Shown: positions 25,242 to 32,804 of the stretch, one piece after another | Position numbering within the stretch: position 1 is the first letter of the stretch | Layout: every line of letters starts with the position of its first letter | Source of the DNA: Marimicrobium sp913061115 | GTDB lineage: Bacteria; Pseudomonadota; Gammaproteobacteria; Pseudomonadales; Halieaceae | Reading direction: 5' to 3' | Length of the DNA: 64,000 nucleotides | Assembly (NCBI RefSeq): GCF_047729875.1 | Contig: NZ_CP159826.1 | Location: 1,674,001 to 1,738,000 of the forward strand | Notes under the pieces: model-generated | Told to the model about the DNA's origin: nothing | The model's database searches: none | The model's input: only the letters and a program-made list of their open reading frames with translations | Translations under genes and position numbers: made by a program

Positions 25242-26234
25242 CTATACCAGATTCTTGTCCTTTGCCCACTGATGTGAGCGCTTTATCCCTTCTTCAAAGG
25301 ATATTTTCGGCTTCCAGCCGAGAATACGTTCGGCTTTTTTGATTGAGAACCAGCTCTTGGTGGCCAGTTGTGCCACGGTGGCTGGGGAGGCCTCGTTTAA
25401 GTTGCCCACAAGATCGGCAACCTTGGATGCGATTGCCGACACCGCGAGGGCCACTTTTGTCGAGACTAACATCGGGCCCTTTTTACCTAACCACTGATAA
25501 TGGGAGGCAAAGTATTCTTTAGTGGTGATGTACCCTTCGCAGGATAGGTTGAAAATTTCGCCCGCAGCCGCAGGGTGGCGAACAGCCAAGTCGATACCCC
25601 TAATGAGGTCGTCAACATAGATCGGCCTAAAGAACCCTTCACCTTTGGCGGGGAGCATAAATTGGTTTTTAGCGATGGCCTCAAGTGGCGCAATGATCCA
25701 GGGCCGACTGCCTGGGCCATAGACGTCACCAGGGCGTAAGATGACCACTTCAATGCCGCCGCTAGCTTGTGCTGCCAAAACCGCATGTTCTGAGGCCAGT
25801 TTGGTCAGCACATAACTGCCACCATCGGCATGAACGGGATAGTCCTCGTCAAGCTCTCCCTGCGCCGTATTGCCGTATGCAACGATTGATGAAATTTGCA
25901 CAAAGCGGCGAACCTTATGGTGCTTGGCTGCGGCGATTAAATTGCGTGTTGCCAATACATTGACTCGCCACATATCGCTATCTTTCATGGCATTGGAGAC
26001 CAAAGCGGCGGTATGGACAATCACATCGCATTGCTCAAGAAGGTGGCTAATGGTTTCGGGATTAGCAATGTCACCCTGAATAATATCATCGCCATTACCG
26101 TGAAGGTCAACGCCGATAACCGCTGTGCCCTGTTGCTTGTAATAACGCATGAGGGTGTTGCCAATAAACCCATTAGCCCCCGTAATAAGAACCTTATTGA
26201 CGATGTTTTGATCCAAAGAAACCTCTCTATTCAA
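25242..26234 (-). CDS. NAD-dependent epimerase/dehydratase family protein
   Basis: An extended SDR of 330 residues. Rossmann motif TGANGFIG near residue 18, TAALV, the active-site SSIVAYG serine region and catalytic SYVLTK (Tyr-x-x-x-Lys) are all present, followed by LRPGDVYGPG. Such proteins act on nucleotide sugars or on 3-beta-hydroxysteroid-like substrates; the sequence resembles the latter group slightly more (RPGDVYGPGSRPWI, FRPIYVDDL), but I cannot decide. It probably forms a pair with the SDR at 26270, both leftward and 35 bases apart. Confidence 0.82.
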   Translation of the reverse strand: MNREVSLDQNIVNKVLITGANGFIGNTLMRYYKQQGTAVIGVDLHGNGDDIIQGDIANPETISHLLEQCDVIVHTAALVSNAMKDSDMWRVNVLATRNLIAAAKHHKVRRFVQISSIVAYGNTAQGELDEDYPVHADGGSYVLTKLASEHAVLAAQASGGIEVVILRPGDVYGPGSRPWIIAPLEAIAKNQFMLPAKGEGFFRPIYVDDLIRGIDLAVRHPAAAGEIFNLSCEGYITTKEYFASHYQWLGKKGPMLVSTKVALAVSAIASKVADLVGNLNEASPATVAQLATKSWFSIKKAERILGWKPKISFEEGIKRSHQWAKDKNLV

Positions 26235-26269
26235 TCAGATGATGGTTCATAGTGAGTGTATTTAACCCT

Positions 26270-27064
26270 CTAATTCATGTTCATTCGATAAAAACGACCC
26301 AACAGTTTAGCAAGGGTCATTTTGGGAGCCAGATGCGTAATAGCAGTGCCTATTTTATTAGAAATACCGGGCACTACCGTATGTTGTCCAGACAGGCAGC
26401 CGATAATGCCTTGGTTGGCAACATCTTTAGACGACATCATCATATTCGCTGGAATCCGCAAGGTGGCGCCTTGATCAGGGTTGTCCATCATTTTGGTTGC
26501 GGTGTAGCCGGGGCAGAGTGCCGAGACGATTACCCCATTGCCGGCAGCATTCATCTCGTCAGTCAAAGCTTGGCTAAAGGCCAATACATAGGCTTTAGTC
26601 GCAGCGTAGACATTCTGACTGGGAATAGGTGTCCAGGCCGCTAGTGATGCAACGTTAAGAATATGGCCTGTTTTGCGTGTCGCCATATCATTAGCGAACA
26701 AGTGGGTTAGAGAGGTTAACGCCAGGACATTAACGGCAATCATGGTTTCTTGTTCGATTAAACTCAATTCACAAAAGGGACCGTTGTGTAACAGTCCGGC
26801 ATTGTTAATCAAAAAATCAACCTGTAACCTTTGGTCTTTCGTGTTTTGAAAAAGTATCTGGGCCGCTTGGGGTAGAGACAAGTCTGCTGCAATGACAGTG
26901 CATCGAACAGCATGAGATTGTCTTAAATCGATGGCGATCTCATTGAGCTTAGCCTCTCGCCGTGCGACTAATATGAGGTTGTAGCCACGAGAGGCCAAAA
27001 TCTTGCAAAACTCTAAGCCGATTCCGTCCGAGGCCCCGGTCACTAGTGCTGTTTGATCGCTCAT
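26270..27064 (-). CDS. Short-chain dehydrogenase/reductase (DltE-like)
   Basis: A classical SDR of 264 residues. Cofactor motif TGASDGIG at residue 9, NNAG near 90, catalytic serine in NVASLAA, and YAATK as the Tyr/Lys pair; the ARREAKLNEIA segment after the second strand is characteristic of DltE/YdfG-like NADP enzymes. The substrate is not predictable. It is the first gene of a likely two-gene operon with the epimerase; together they could reduce and modify a lipid or sterol-like compound. Confidence 0.85.
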   Translation of the reverse strand: MSDQTALVTGASDGIGLEFCKILASRGYNLILVARREAKLNEIAIDLRQSHAVRCTVIAADLSLPQAAQILFQNTKDQRLQVDFLINNAGLLHNGPFCELSLIEQETMIAVNVLALTSLTHLFANDMATRKTGHILNVASLAAWTPIPSQNVYAATKAYVLAFSQALTDEMNAAGNGVIVSALCPGYTATKMMDNPDQGATLRIPANMMMSSKDVANQGIIGCLSGQHTVVPGISNKIGTAITHLAPKMTLAKLLGRFYRMNMN

Positions 27065-27246
27065 GGTGTGCTGGCTCTTCTAATGACGATTAGAATCATC
27101 TTGGGATGCTATCATAGCCTAATTAGGTGTTGTCCATGAGGGCCAACCGCTAAAGGAATGTCTAAAGTAGTCTGTCTGTACAATCGGCTCGCAATACACG
27201 GTTTAACCGTTTTATACTTGTCGGATGTTATTCACAAACCCCATCA
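27065..27246. other. Intergenic region
   Basis: About 180 bases between the SDR start and a gene relic. It presumably holds the SDR promoter, but no clean consensus is seen. Confidence 0.3.
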
Positions 27247-27414
27247 GTGCGTGATAATGAAGCAAGAGTTGTAGGCGACCGTCTGTGGGCGGTTTTTTGT
27301 GACGCCCTCAAGGATGCGGGCGACCAGGTGCTGCTGCATACAACCCCGGCCGATGCAATCAACCGTGCCGCGGGTTGTCGTTACCTGCCGCGTCTGCCAC
27401 CCGAACAGGCTTAG
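27247..27414 (+). pseudogene. Truncated gene fragment (possibly DUF1214-like N-terminus)
   Basis: A 55-codon frame from a GTG reads RDNEARVVGDRLWAV, then DALKDAGDQVLLHTTP and INRAAGCRYLPRL before a stop. This resembles from memory the N-terminal part of DUF1214-containing proteins (an RAEGYRYLTRL-like block). The rest of such a gene is missing, and the next 100 bases encode nothing matching. It is probably a relic; the family call is tentative. Confidence 0.4.
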
Positions 27415-27514
27415 CACTGCCGCACCTGATCAGGGTTCGATGCTGTTTCGCTACATAGAAGCCCAAAGCTTCACCGAGATCAAAACCCGAGTCGTTAAGG
27501 TTGGAGAACTATAA

Positions 27515-27685
27515 ATGGTAAATTTACCCGCACGATTTCTCGGTGTCATCCTGTCGTTGGCCTTTTTTATCTTCAGCGTTGTAATGTTCTTCACAACGTG
27601 GGACTGGGTTGCGGCAGTATTTGCGCTTGGGAGTTTGGGTTATTCTTTGTTCTTCATACTCAGTTACCAGAGGAACAAATCGTGA
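27515..27685 (+). CDS. Small two-helix membrane protein
   Basis: A 56-residue protein. GGAGA lies six bases before the ATG. It has two hydrophobic segments (about 7-25 and 30-50) separated by TTWDW, and ends SYQRNKS. Its TGA stop shares GTGA with the start of the next gene, so the two are translationally coupled. Function unknown; it may assist or anchor the LEA14-like lipoprotein. Confidence 0.6.
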   Translation: MVNLPARFLGVILSLAFFIFSVVMFFTTWDWVAAVFALGSLGYSLFFILSYQRNKS

Positions 27686-28146
27686 GTTGGCGATATTTTT
27701 GTGACAGGGCACTGCTTGCAGTGGTGCTCGCCATGCTGGTCGGTTGTGCCAGTTTCCCCTCGGACCTAGACCCTCCAAAAGTCAGCCTTGAAAGTTTTCG
27801 CAGCCTGCCCGCAGTAAGTGGGCTTCCGCGATTTGAGATACAGCTTCGAGTGATTAACCCTAACCAACAGCCGTTGGATATTGCCGGCATCAGCTATTCT
27901 ATCGAGTTGCTTGATAAGGAAGTGATGACCGGTGTGGCAAATGATATTCCGCCGATTGAGGGCTATGGCGAAGGGGTGGTGACGTTGGAAGCCGGACTAC
28001 AGCTGCTCGAGATACTGCGCTTGATGGCTGGTCTGGGTGCTTCGCAATCTGATCCTCTGGTCTATCGATTCTCAGCGAAAATAGATTTTAATGGCTTCAT
28101 GCCTACGCAGCGTATCGAAGAAAGGGGAGAGATAAAACTAAACTAG
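27682..28146 (+). CDS. LEA14-like (LEA type 2) lipoprotein
   Basis: A 154-residue lipoprotein: signal VVLAMLVGC, then a domain with VSLESFRSLP, FEIQLRVINPNQQPLDIAGISYSIEL, a WHy/LEA2 beta-sandwich pattern also found in plant LEA14 and in bacterial periplasmic proteins. I use the GTG at 27682, inside the overlap with the small upstream gene and behind AGAGGAAC. Proposed roles in the family concern stress protection or lipid transport; none is proven here. Confidence 0.78.
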   Translation: MSWRYFCDRALLAVVLAMLVGCASFPSDLDPPKVSLESFRSLPAVSGLPRFEIQLRVINPNQQPLDIAGISYSIELLDKEVMTGVANDIPPIEGYGEGVVTLEAGLQLLEILRLMAGLGASQSDPLVYRFSAKIDFNGFMPTQRIEERGEIKLN

Positions 28147-28172
28147 CGCCGAGGCGGGTCGGCCAGTGTGAG

Positions 28173-29525
28173 TTACCCCCAAATCGATTGCGCAAAGATC
28201 GCGAGGATAATTAACGGGCACACCAACTTCACATACCAGGGCCAGATTTTCCAAAATAGACCTTCGCTTATCTCTGGATTGCCTTTTCGTAGTTCTTGCA
28301 GCAGCAGGTCTCTTCGCCACACCCATCCCGCGTAAATACAAAACACGAATCCCAGTAGAGGTTGGCTATAGCGTGTTGTGAGCGTGATCACCGCGCCGAA
28401 AAGGCTTTCAAAATTGAGCAGGATGCAGACACTGATGACCGCTATTACGCAGCTAACAGCGATAGTGGTTATTTTTCGATCAGTACCGTGTTCTTCTATA
28501 GCATAGGCGACGGGCACTTCCAGCATCGAGATGGAGGAGGTCACTGCGGCAATACTCATCAGGAAAAAGAAGATGAGTGACACGATGATTCCGGTCACGC
28601 CCATCGTGGCAAAGAGTTCGGGAAGTACGGTAAAAATCAGCGTGTCTTCTGAAATGAGAGCGCCCGACTCGGTGAATATTTCGACTCCGCTGTTCAGCGC
28701 GACATACATGGCAGGCAAAACCAAAAAGCCGGCGAGTACGGCGATCAGGATATCTAACACCGTGACCATTCCGCCAACGAGTGGAAGATTTTCATCGTCT
28801 TTAATATAGGACCCGTAGATCAACATCGTACCAACGCCTAGTGACAGAGAGAAAAAAGCCGAGCCAAGCGCGTTGATGATCAATCGGGGGGAGAGTATTT
28901 GCGAAAAATCTGGCAGCAGATAGACACGCAAGCCTTCCATGGCGCCGTCTAGGGTCAATACGTAAACTACCAGTAGCGCAAGCGTAGTCAGCAGGACTGG
29001 CATCAGTCGAGTCGACCAGCGCTCGATGCCTCCCTGCACGCCAGCCGAAATAACGCCAACGTTTAAGGCCATAAAGATAAGCATAAAGAGGATGTTGCGC
29101 CACGAGCTAAACGATACCAGCCAGAGTGATAGGTTTTCCATGCCTAAGAGGTCTGCAATAGACGAGAGGAAAAACGCGATCATCCAGCCGGCGACTATCG
29201 CGTAAAAACTGAGAATCAGACTGGCGACGATCAAGCCAGCGATGCCGGCAAGCGCACCGATATTGCCAATGAGGCGAGTGGGCGAAACGAGGCGCAGCGC
29301 AGAAACCGCATTGGCGTGAGCGTGCCGGCCTATGATTAACTCGGCCATTAAAGCGGGGTAGGCCAGGGTGAATGCCAGTATCAGGTAAACCAGCAAAAAC
29401 GCCGCACCGCCGTTGCTAGCGGCCTGCGTTGGAAAGCCCCAGATATTACCTAATCCAACCGCGCTGCCCGAGGCGGCCATGACAAAACCAAAGCGGGAGC
29501 TGAACTCTCCTCGTATGACTGCCAT
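28173..29525 (-). CDS. Sodium:neurotransmitter symporter family transporter
   Basis: A LeuT-fold SNF/NSS transporter that imports amino acids or related amines with Na+. The 450 residues include the diagnostic first helix SSRFGFVMAASGSAVGLGNIWGFP, whose unwound centre binds Na+ and substrate, and about 11-12 helices. The substrate cannot be read from the sequence. It fits an organism with a primary Na+ pump (nqr at the left edge). Convergent with the LEA14 gene, 26 bases apart. Confidence 0.92.
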   Translation of the reverse strand: MAVIRGEFSSRFGFVMAASGSAVGLGNIWGFPTQAASNGGAAFLLVYLILAFTLAYPALMAELIIGRHAHANAVSALRLVSPTRLIGNIGALAGIAGLIVASLILSFYAIVAGWMIAFFLSSIADLLGMENLSLWLVSFSSWRNILFMLIFMALNVGVISAGVQGGIERWSTRLMPVLLTTLALLVVYVLTLDGAMEGLRVYLLPDFSQILSPRLIINALGSAFFSLSLGVGTMLIYGSYIKDDENLPLVGGMVTVLDILIAVLAGFLVLPAMYVALNSGVEIFTESGALISEDTLIFTVLPELFATMGVTGIIVSLIFFFLMSIAAVTSSISMLEVPVAYAIEEHGTDRKITTIAVSCVIAVISVCILLNFESLFGAVITLTTRYSQPLLGFVFCIYAGWVWRRDLLLQELRKGNPEISEGLFWKIWPWYVKLVCPLIILAIFAQSIWG

Positions 29526-29793
29526 TGCGCGACTCTATTGCATTTTATTGGGTGGTGCCATTGTAGCATTGGTTGGAAGGACATGAAGAGTTCATGGTGC
29601 AAAGTAAAAGTGCTTCGAAGACTGACACATCATTATTTAACCTGAAAAACTGTGCTATTATCGCGCTCGCTTCGGGATAGGGGAGGGGTGTCATTTTGAG
29701 GTGGCCCCCGTAAAGTCTTCTTAGAGAGTTGCGTCAAGCAGGTTGCCGCACGAAGATACAGTTTTGGTTTCTTGCTTGAGTACATAATGAATT
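29526..29793. other. Upstream region of tRNA-Leu
   Basis: 268 bases. A TATTAT (29656-29661) could be a -10 element, but it has no good -35 partner and lies far from the tRNA. No gene is convincing. Confidence 0.3.
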
Positions 29794-29880
29794 GCGAGTG
29801 TGGTGGAATTGGTATACACATCAGACTTAAAATCTGACGGCTTAACGGCTATGCGGGTTCAAGTCCCGCCACTCGCACCA
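29794..29880 (+). tRNA. tRNA-Leu (anticodon UAA)
   Basis: 87 bases with the long variable arm of a class II tRNA, acceptor GCGAGTG/CACTCGC with encoded CCA, and anticodon loop CTTAAAA giving UAA. In E. coli the same isoacceptor directly follows tRNA-Gly(GCC) and tRNA-Cys(GCA) after pgsA; here it is 12.6 kb away. Confidence 0.97.
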
Positions 29881-29923
29881 TAAAACCTTTTTAAAACCGA
29901 CAACTTATAGAGGTTTTGGTTTA

Positions 29924-30217
29924 TCAAGGACACTTTTTGGGACATCTGTCCGCAAGATTCCCCATATTTTCCGTCGAATATTCCCGCATGAAGTCCGAGT
30001 ATGTATTTAGGGACATGGCAGTGCTGTGGCCGAGTTGTTCTGGTGCCAATGGTATGCTCACATCTCGGCTCATTAACTCCGCTGCGGGGGCATGTCGCAA
30101 CGTGTAGGGGATGCGATAGGGCACCCGCGCCCTGGTGTGGGCTTTACGCCAGGCAGCATTAAAATCGTTGGGCGGACAGTGCCGAGTGCCGATGGCAACG
30201 TGACGGTCGCTGCCTGA
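29924..30217 (-). pseudogene. C-terminal remnant of a tyrosine-type phage integrase
   Basis: The open frame shows YRIPYTLRHAPAAEL (the H-x-x-R box, with Tyr in place of the first His), LGHS and the nucleophile region NTYSDFM. The N-terminal and arm-binding parts are missing, and upstream the frame meets a stop at 30218. It sits 43 bases from tRNA-Leu with its 3' end towards the tRNA, the usual layout of an integrase next to its attachment site. The gene is dead; no second tRNA-Leu end was found. Codons beyond about 30180 may not be homologous. Confidence 0.65.
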
Positions 30218-30323
30218 TCATACACCTCAGACCATACAGCGGGCACGCCGGTTTATGACGCAATCGGGACGGAAACAATCAGCTATGATGCAGACGCGAA
30301 CGTGGTAACAACGGTCTGGTCGT
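30163..30323 (+). pseudogene. Possible phage structural-protein fragment
   Basis: One frame reads VGRTVPSADGNVTVAA, a TGA stop, then YTSDHTAGTPVYDAIG and a further run to a stop at 30321. The style is that of phage tail or head-decoration proteins, but it is too short to name. It lies between an integrase tail and other small phage-like genes. Confidence 0.3.
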
Positions 30324-30326
30324 GAT

Positions 30327-30533
30327 CTATTTACCGGCCCGGCTATTGACCAGGCGGGTATCGAGGGATTTTTGCGAGAGTAGGGCGTGGGCCTTCATGC
30401 TTGCCACATGGTAGGGTTTTAACACCCTGGCACCGCGCCGCAGTTCCATATACCGGGGGTACACCAGGCCCAGCAACGCAGCGGCCTCAGTGGTCGATAG
30501 GTTTAACTGACCTTCAAATTGTTGCAGCGTCAT
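30327..30533 (-). CDS. Small putative DNA-binding protein, phage-like
   Basis: A 68-residue protein with a probable helix-turn-helix (LSTTEAAALLGLVYPRYMELRRGARVL) resembling small prophage regulators. Its ATG shares ATGA with the stop of the gene at 30530, suggesting a coupled pair. It lies in the relic region after tRNA-Leu. Expression and function are unknown. Confidence 0.42.
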   Translation of the reverse strand: MTLQQFEGQLNLSTTEAAALLGLVYPRYMELRRGARVLKPYHVASMKAHALLSQKSLDTRLVNSRAGK

Positions 30534-30781
30534 ATCGTCGCCGAACGTGGGGACATTTGTGCAGAACTATACGCCCTTATTTGATTTTGACCAAACACTA
30601 AGGTTTGCCCTTCAAACGCGGCCCCACAACGGCTATAAAGGCCGGTTTGACGTTTGCCTTGATAAGCTGGGCAACGAGCCCGGCGCGCTTTCCAATCGAC
30701 ACAGCGGCAACCAAGCGCAGCGGTGCAGTCAATCAAGCCGTCGCCGAAGTCGATACAGGTTTTTGTCTGTGTGGATTTCAT
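30530..30781 (-). CDS. Small hypothetical protein, phage-like
   Basis: An 83-residue protein, unrecognised. It contains several cysteines (CIDFGDGLIDC, GCRCVDW) and a basic middle part. The main support is the four-base overlap with the next small gene; the ribosome site (AGGG well upstream) is weak, and competing frames exist on the other strand. Confidence 0.3.
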   Translation of the reverse strand: MKSTQTKTCIDFGDGLIDCTAALGCRCVDWKARRARCPAYQGKRQTGLYSRCGAAFEGQTLVFGQNQIRAYSSAQMSPRSATI

Positions 30782-30872
30782 TTTAAAACTGTCTACCCTT
30801 TTTTCTTCGCAGATTCATGGTGCAAAGACTTTAAAAAATTATTCTAATAATGGGGGTATATATCCCGTTTTT

Positions 30873-31595
30873 TTATTGTTTTTTCCCCATCGAAAATTGA
30901 GAATGGCTTGTTAGCCAGATCACCGCTTCACGATCAAACCAGTCGACTTTCTCTGCCAGCGTATTATCGACCCCATATTTTTGACAAACGGAGCGCAAGG
31001 TCGGACATTCAGCGTCAAGCGCACACAGTATGTCGCGCATTTTGCCGATTGTTTTTTCAATGGATTTTTTAGAACGGTTCATTTTGTCGGCTATTTGCTG
31101 GTGCGTGTCGTGGGCGAGGTAATAGGCCAGGCAAACAAGGTCAAGCCGGGTTATTGTATTCCCGGCAATAGTGACTTTTTCCTTGTCCCAGTCAACGGTA
31201 ATCACAGATTCAAGTACTTTCATGCGCTCCGTCATTACTGGCCTGGTCACATCGGCAACGACAAAAACAACCTGGCCGCCGTCATTGCTCCATTTCGCGC
31301 CGAGCACGCGGCGGTACATATTATCGACCGGGTGCCAGTAGATACCGATAGTCTCTCTGACCTCGCCATGACGCGCCAGTATGTCGGCGGCTTGCACTCG
31401 CGGGGCTACCCCAGACCAGGCGAAATCGGCAGTGGTGGCACCAATGATGTCGCGCGGAGAAACTGCGGAAATCTCGCAGAAGTTATTATCTGGGTCGACC
31501 TCGCAAACCTTTCCGTCTTTATCTTTAACAATCCACCCGACGTTCTCCTTTCCAACCAGTGCAGCAAAATTACTTTTATAATGTGACCAGTGCAT
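30873..31595 (-). CDS. PAS/LuxR-like transcriptional regulator, copy 1
   Basis: A 240-residue protein with an N-terminal PAS-like sensory half (about 1-130: KENVGWIVKDKDGKVCEV, FVVADVT) and a LuxR/NarL-like C-terminal half. The helix-turn-helix reads HQQIADKMNRSKKSIEKTIGKM, preceded by ITRLDLVCLAYYL, and the protein ends with a conserved KVDWFD segment. It is a clear paralogue of the regulator at 38838, sharing R-DL-CL-YYL, IA-MN-S-K-EK and WFD. A conserved AGGG-AAAA-CCCT palindrome lies about 65 bases upstream. No partner gene adjoins it. Confidence 0.7.
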   Translation of the reverse strand: MHWSHYKSNFAALVGKENVGWIVKDKDGKVCEVDPDNNFCEISAVSPRDIIGATTADFAWSGVAPRVQAADILARHGEVRETIGIYWHPVDNMYRRVLGAKWSNDGGQVVFVVADVTRPVMTERMKVLESVITVDWDKEKVTIAGNTITRLDLVCLAYYLAHDTHQQIADKMNRSKKSIEKTIGKMRDILCALDAECPTLRSVCQKYGVDNTLAEKVDWFDREAVIWLTSHSQFSMGKKQ

Positions 31596-31658
31596 AGGGC
31601 GAGCCGTTACTCATTTATATAGCGGTTGACCATATACGCATAGCGTTAATTTATAAAG

Positions 31659-31670
31659 AGGGAAAACCCT
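31659..31670. promoter_or_regulatory. AGGG-N4-CCCT palindrome upstream of PAS/LuxR copy 1
   Basis: AGGGAAAACCCT followed by ATTTTTTGT, about 65 bases upstream of the regulator start. The same core and T-tract occur at 39840 upstream of its paralogue, which suggests autoregulation or a shared input. Confidence 0.5.
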
Positions 31671-31770
31671 ATTTTTTGTAACGTTTTAGCGGGCAGTGAT
31701 CGAGATCGTATGTTCGTCTCGTAGGCCCACAGATCTATAACCGTGGAGCCCATCTGGCCAGAGGCCTGAT

Positions 31771-32583
31771 CTACAGTCCTGTTAAAAATATGCCCTTGAT
31801 TAAGGCGAAAACACCTGCGACTGAGACTAACAGCGCGAGCAGACGTTTTATCCACTTTGGATGAAGCCGCTCTGAAAGCTTATAACCAATGGGTATTGCT
31901 ATAACAATGCCAACGGAGACCGTCATAAATATTGGCATATAAACGTAACCGAGCGAATACTTCGGCAGCGTGGCTGCGTCCCATCCGTAGTAAATATAAG
32001 CTAATGCTCCAAGTACACACGCAACAACGGTATTGACAACTGATGTTCCGGTTGCCCTTTTGACGGGAAAATACTGCGATAAGTAGGGAATGGCTATATT
32101 GCCTGTGCCAACTCCACAGATGCTATTACTTAAACCGGCAAAAATAGTGACTATAGCAAAGATTCCGGAGTGCATTTTTGTTTCAATATTGTTATGCGTT
32201 TTCTTTACAAGAACCGTCTTGGTTGCCACAAAAATTAACACAATGCCTAATATGATTTCTATGATTCGTGCTGGAAGAAAATGAACAATGTAAGCGCCGA
32301 CAACGGCAGTTAATACGTAGACACTTGCCATGCGCAGACACAACGATACATCAACATTCCGCTTTCTGATGTGTATGACAGCCGCATAGATAACAGAAAC
32401 GCTTGTGCAGGCTAGTGTCGTGGCTATGGCTATTTTGACCGAGAGGTCTGCGGGCATATAATGCGGGAGTAAAAGGACAAGAGTGGGCAGTATTAATAAA
32501 GTACTTCCCACGCCAGCCAAACCAACGACCAGGCCTGCCAATAACCCGAGGATAACGAAAGCGATAATAAATTGAACAAGCAT
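31771..32583 (-). CDS. Sulfite exporter TauE/SafE family permease (TSUP)
   Basis: A 270-residue integral membrane protein of about eight helices arranged as two repeats, typical of TSUP carriers for sulfite, sulfonates or other organic anions. Seen: GLLAGLVVGLAGVGSTLLILP near the start and GLSNSICGVGTGNIAIPYL in the second half, the paired family motifs. Substrate unknown. Two sulfotransferases in the window offer a loose sulfur link, but nothing in the sequence ties them together. The ATG at 32583 has only a weak ribosome site. Confidence 0.85.
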   Translation of the reverse strand: MLVQFIIAFVILGLLAGLVVGLAGVGSTLLILPTLVLLLPHYMPADLSVKIAIATTLACTSVSVIYAAVIHIRKRNVDVSLCLRMASVYVLTAVVGAYIVHFLPARIIEIILGIVLIFVATKTVLVKKTHNNIETKMHSGIFAIVTIFAGLSNSICGVGTGNIAIPYLSQYFPVKRATGTSVVNTVVACVLGALAYIYYGWDAATLPKYSLGYVYMPIFMTVSVGIVIAIPIGYKLSERLHPKWIKRLLALLVSVAGVFALIKGIFLTGL

Positions 32584-32804
32584 TATTATAAAAACTCTTA
32601 AGTTCCAGTGTCAGGCACTAACACGTTTCACTTGCTGCCCTGTCTCGACTCCAACTGGCGACTAACAGGCATCAGAGTTACCGCTATGTGATGGGCAGAG
32701 GGCTGGCCCCGTGTGTCGCTGCTCAGCTTGATAGCAATGCTGAGTTGCTGGAGACATCAGCCGGCCGGCGGCTCTATGACCTTGGTGCGCGGTCTGCCCG
32801 CTAA
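32584..32804. other. Intergenic region
   Basis: 221 bases between two leftward genes. A rightward frame ends here (VMGRGLAPCVAAQL...LYDLGARSAR, stop at 32802) and could be the tail of a lost gene, but it has no recognisable match. Confidence 0.3.

Noticed and set aside
30547..30847. Rightward frames of about 80 codons opposite the small phage-like genes
   Set aside because: No ribosome site; the leftward frames have a four-base coupling overlap that these lack.
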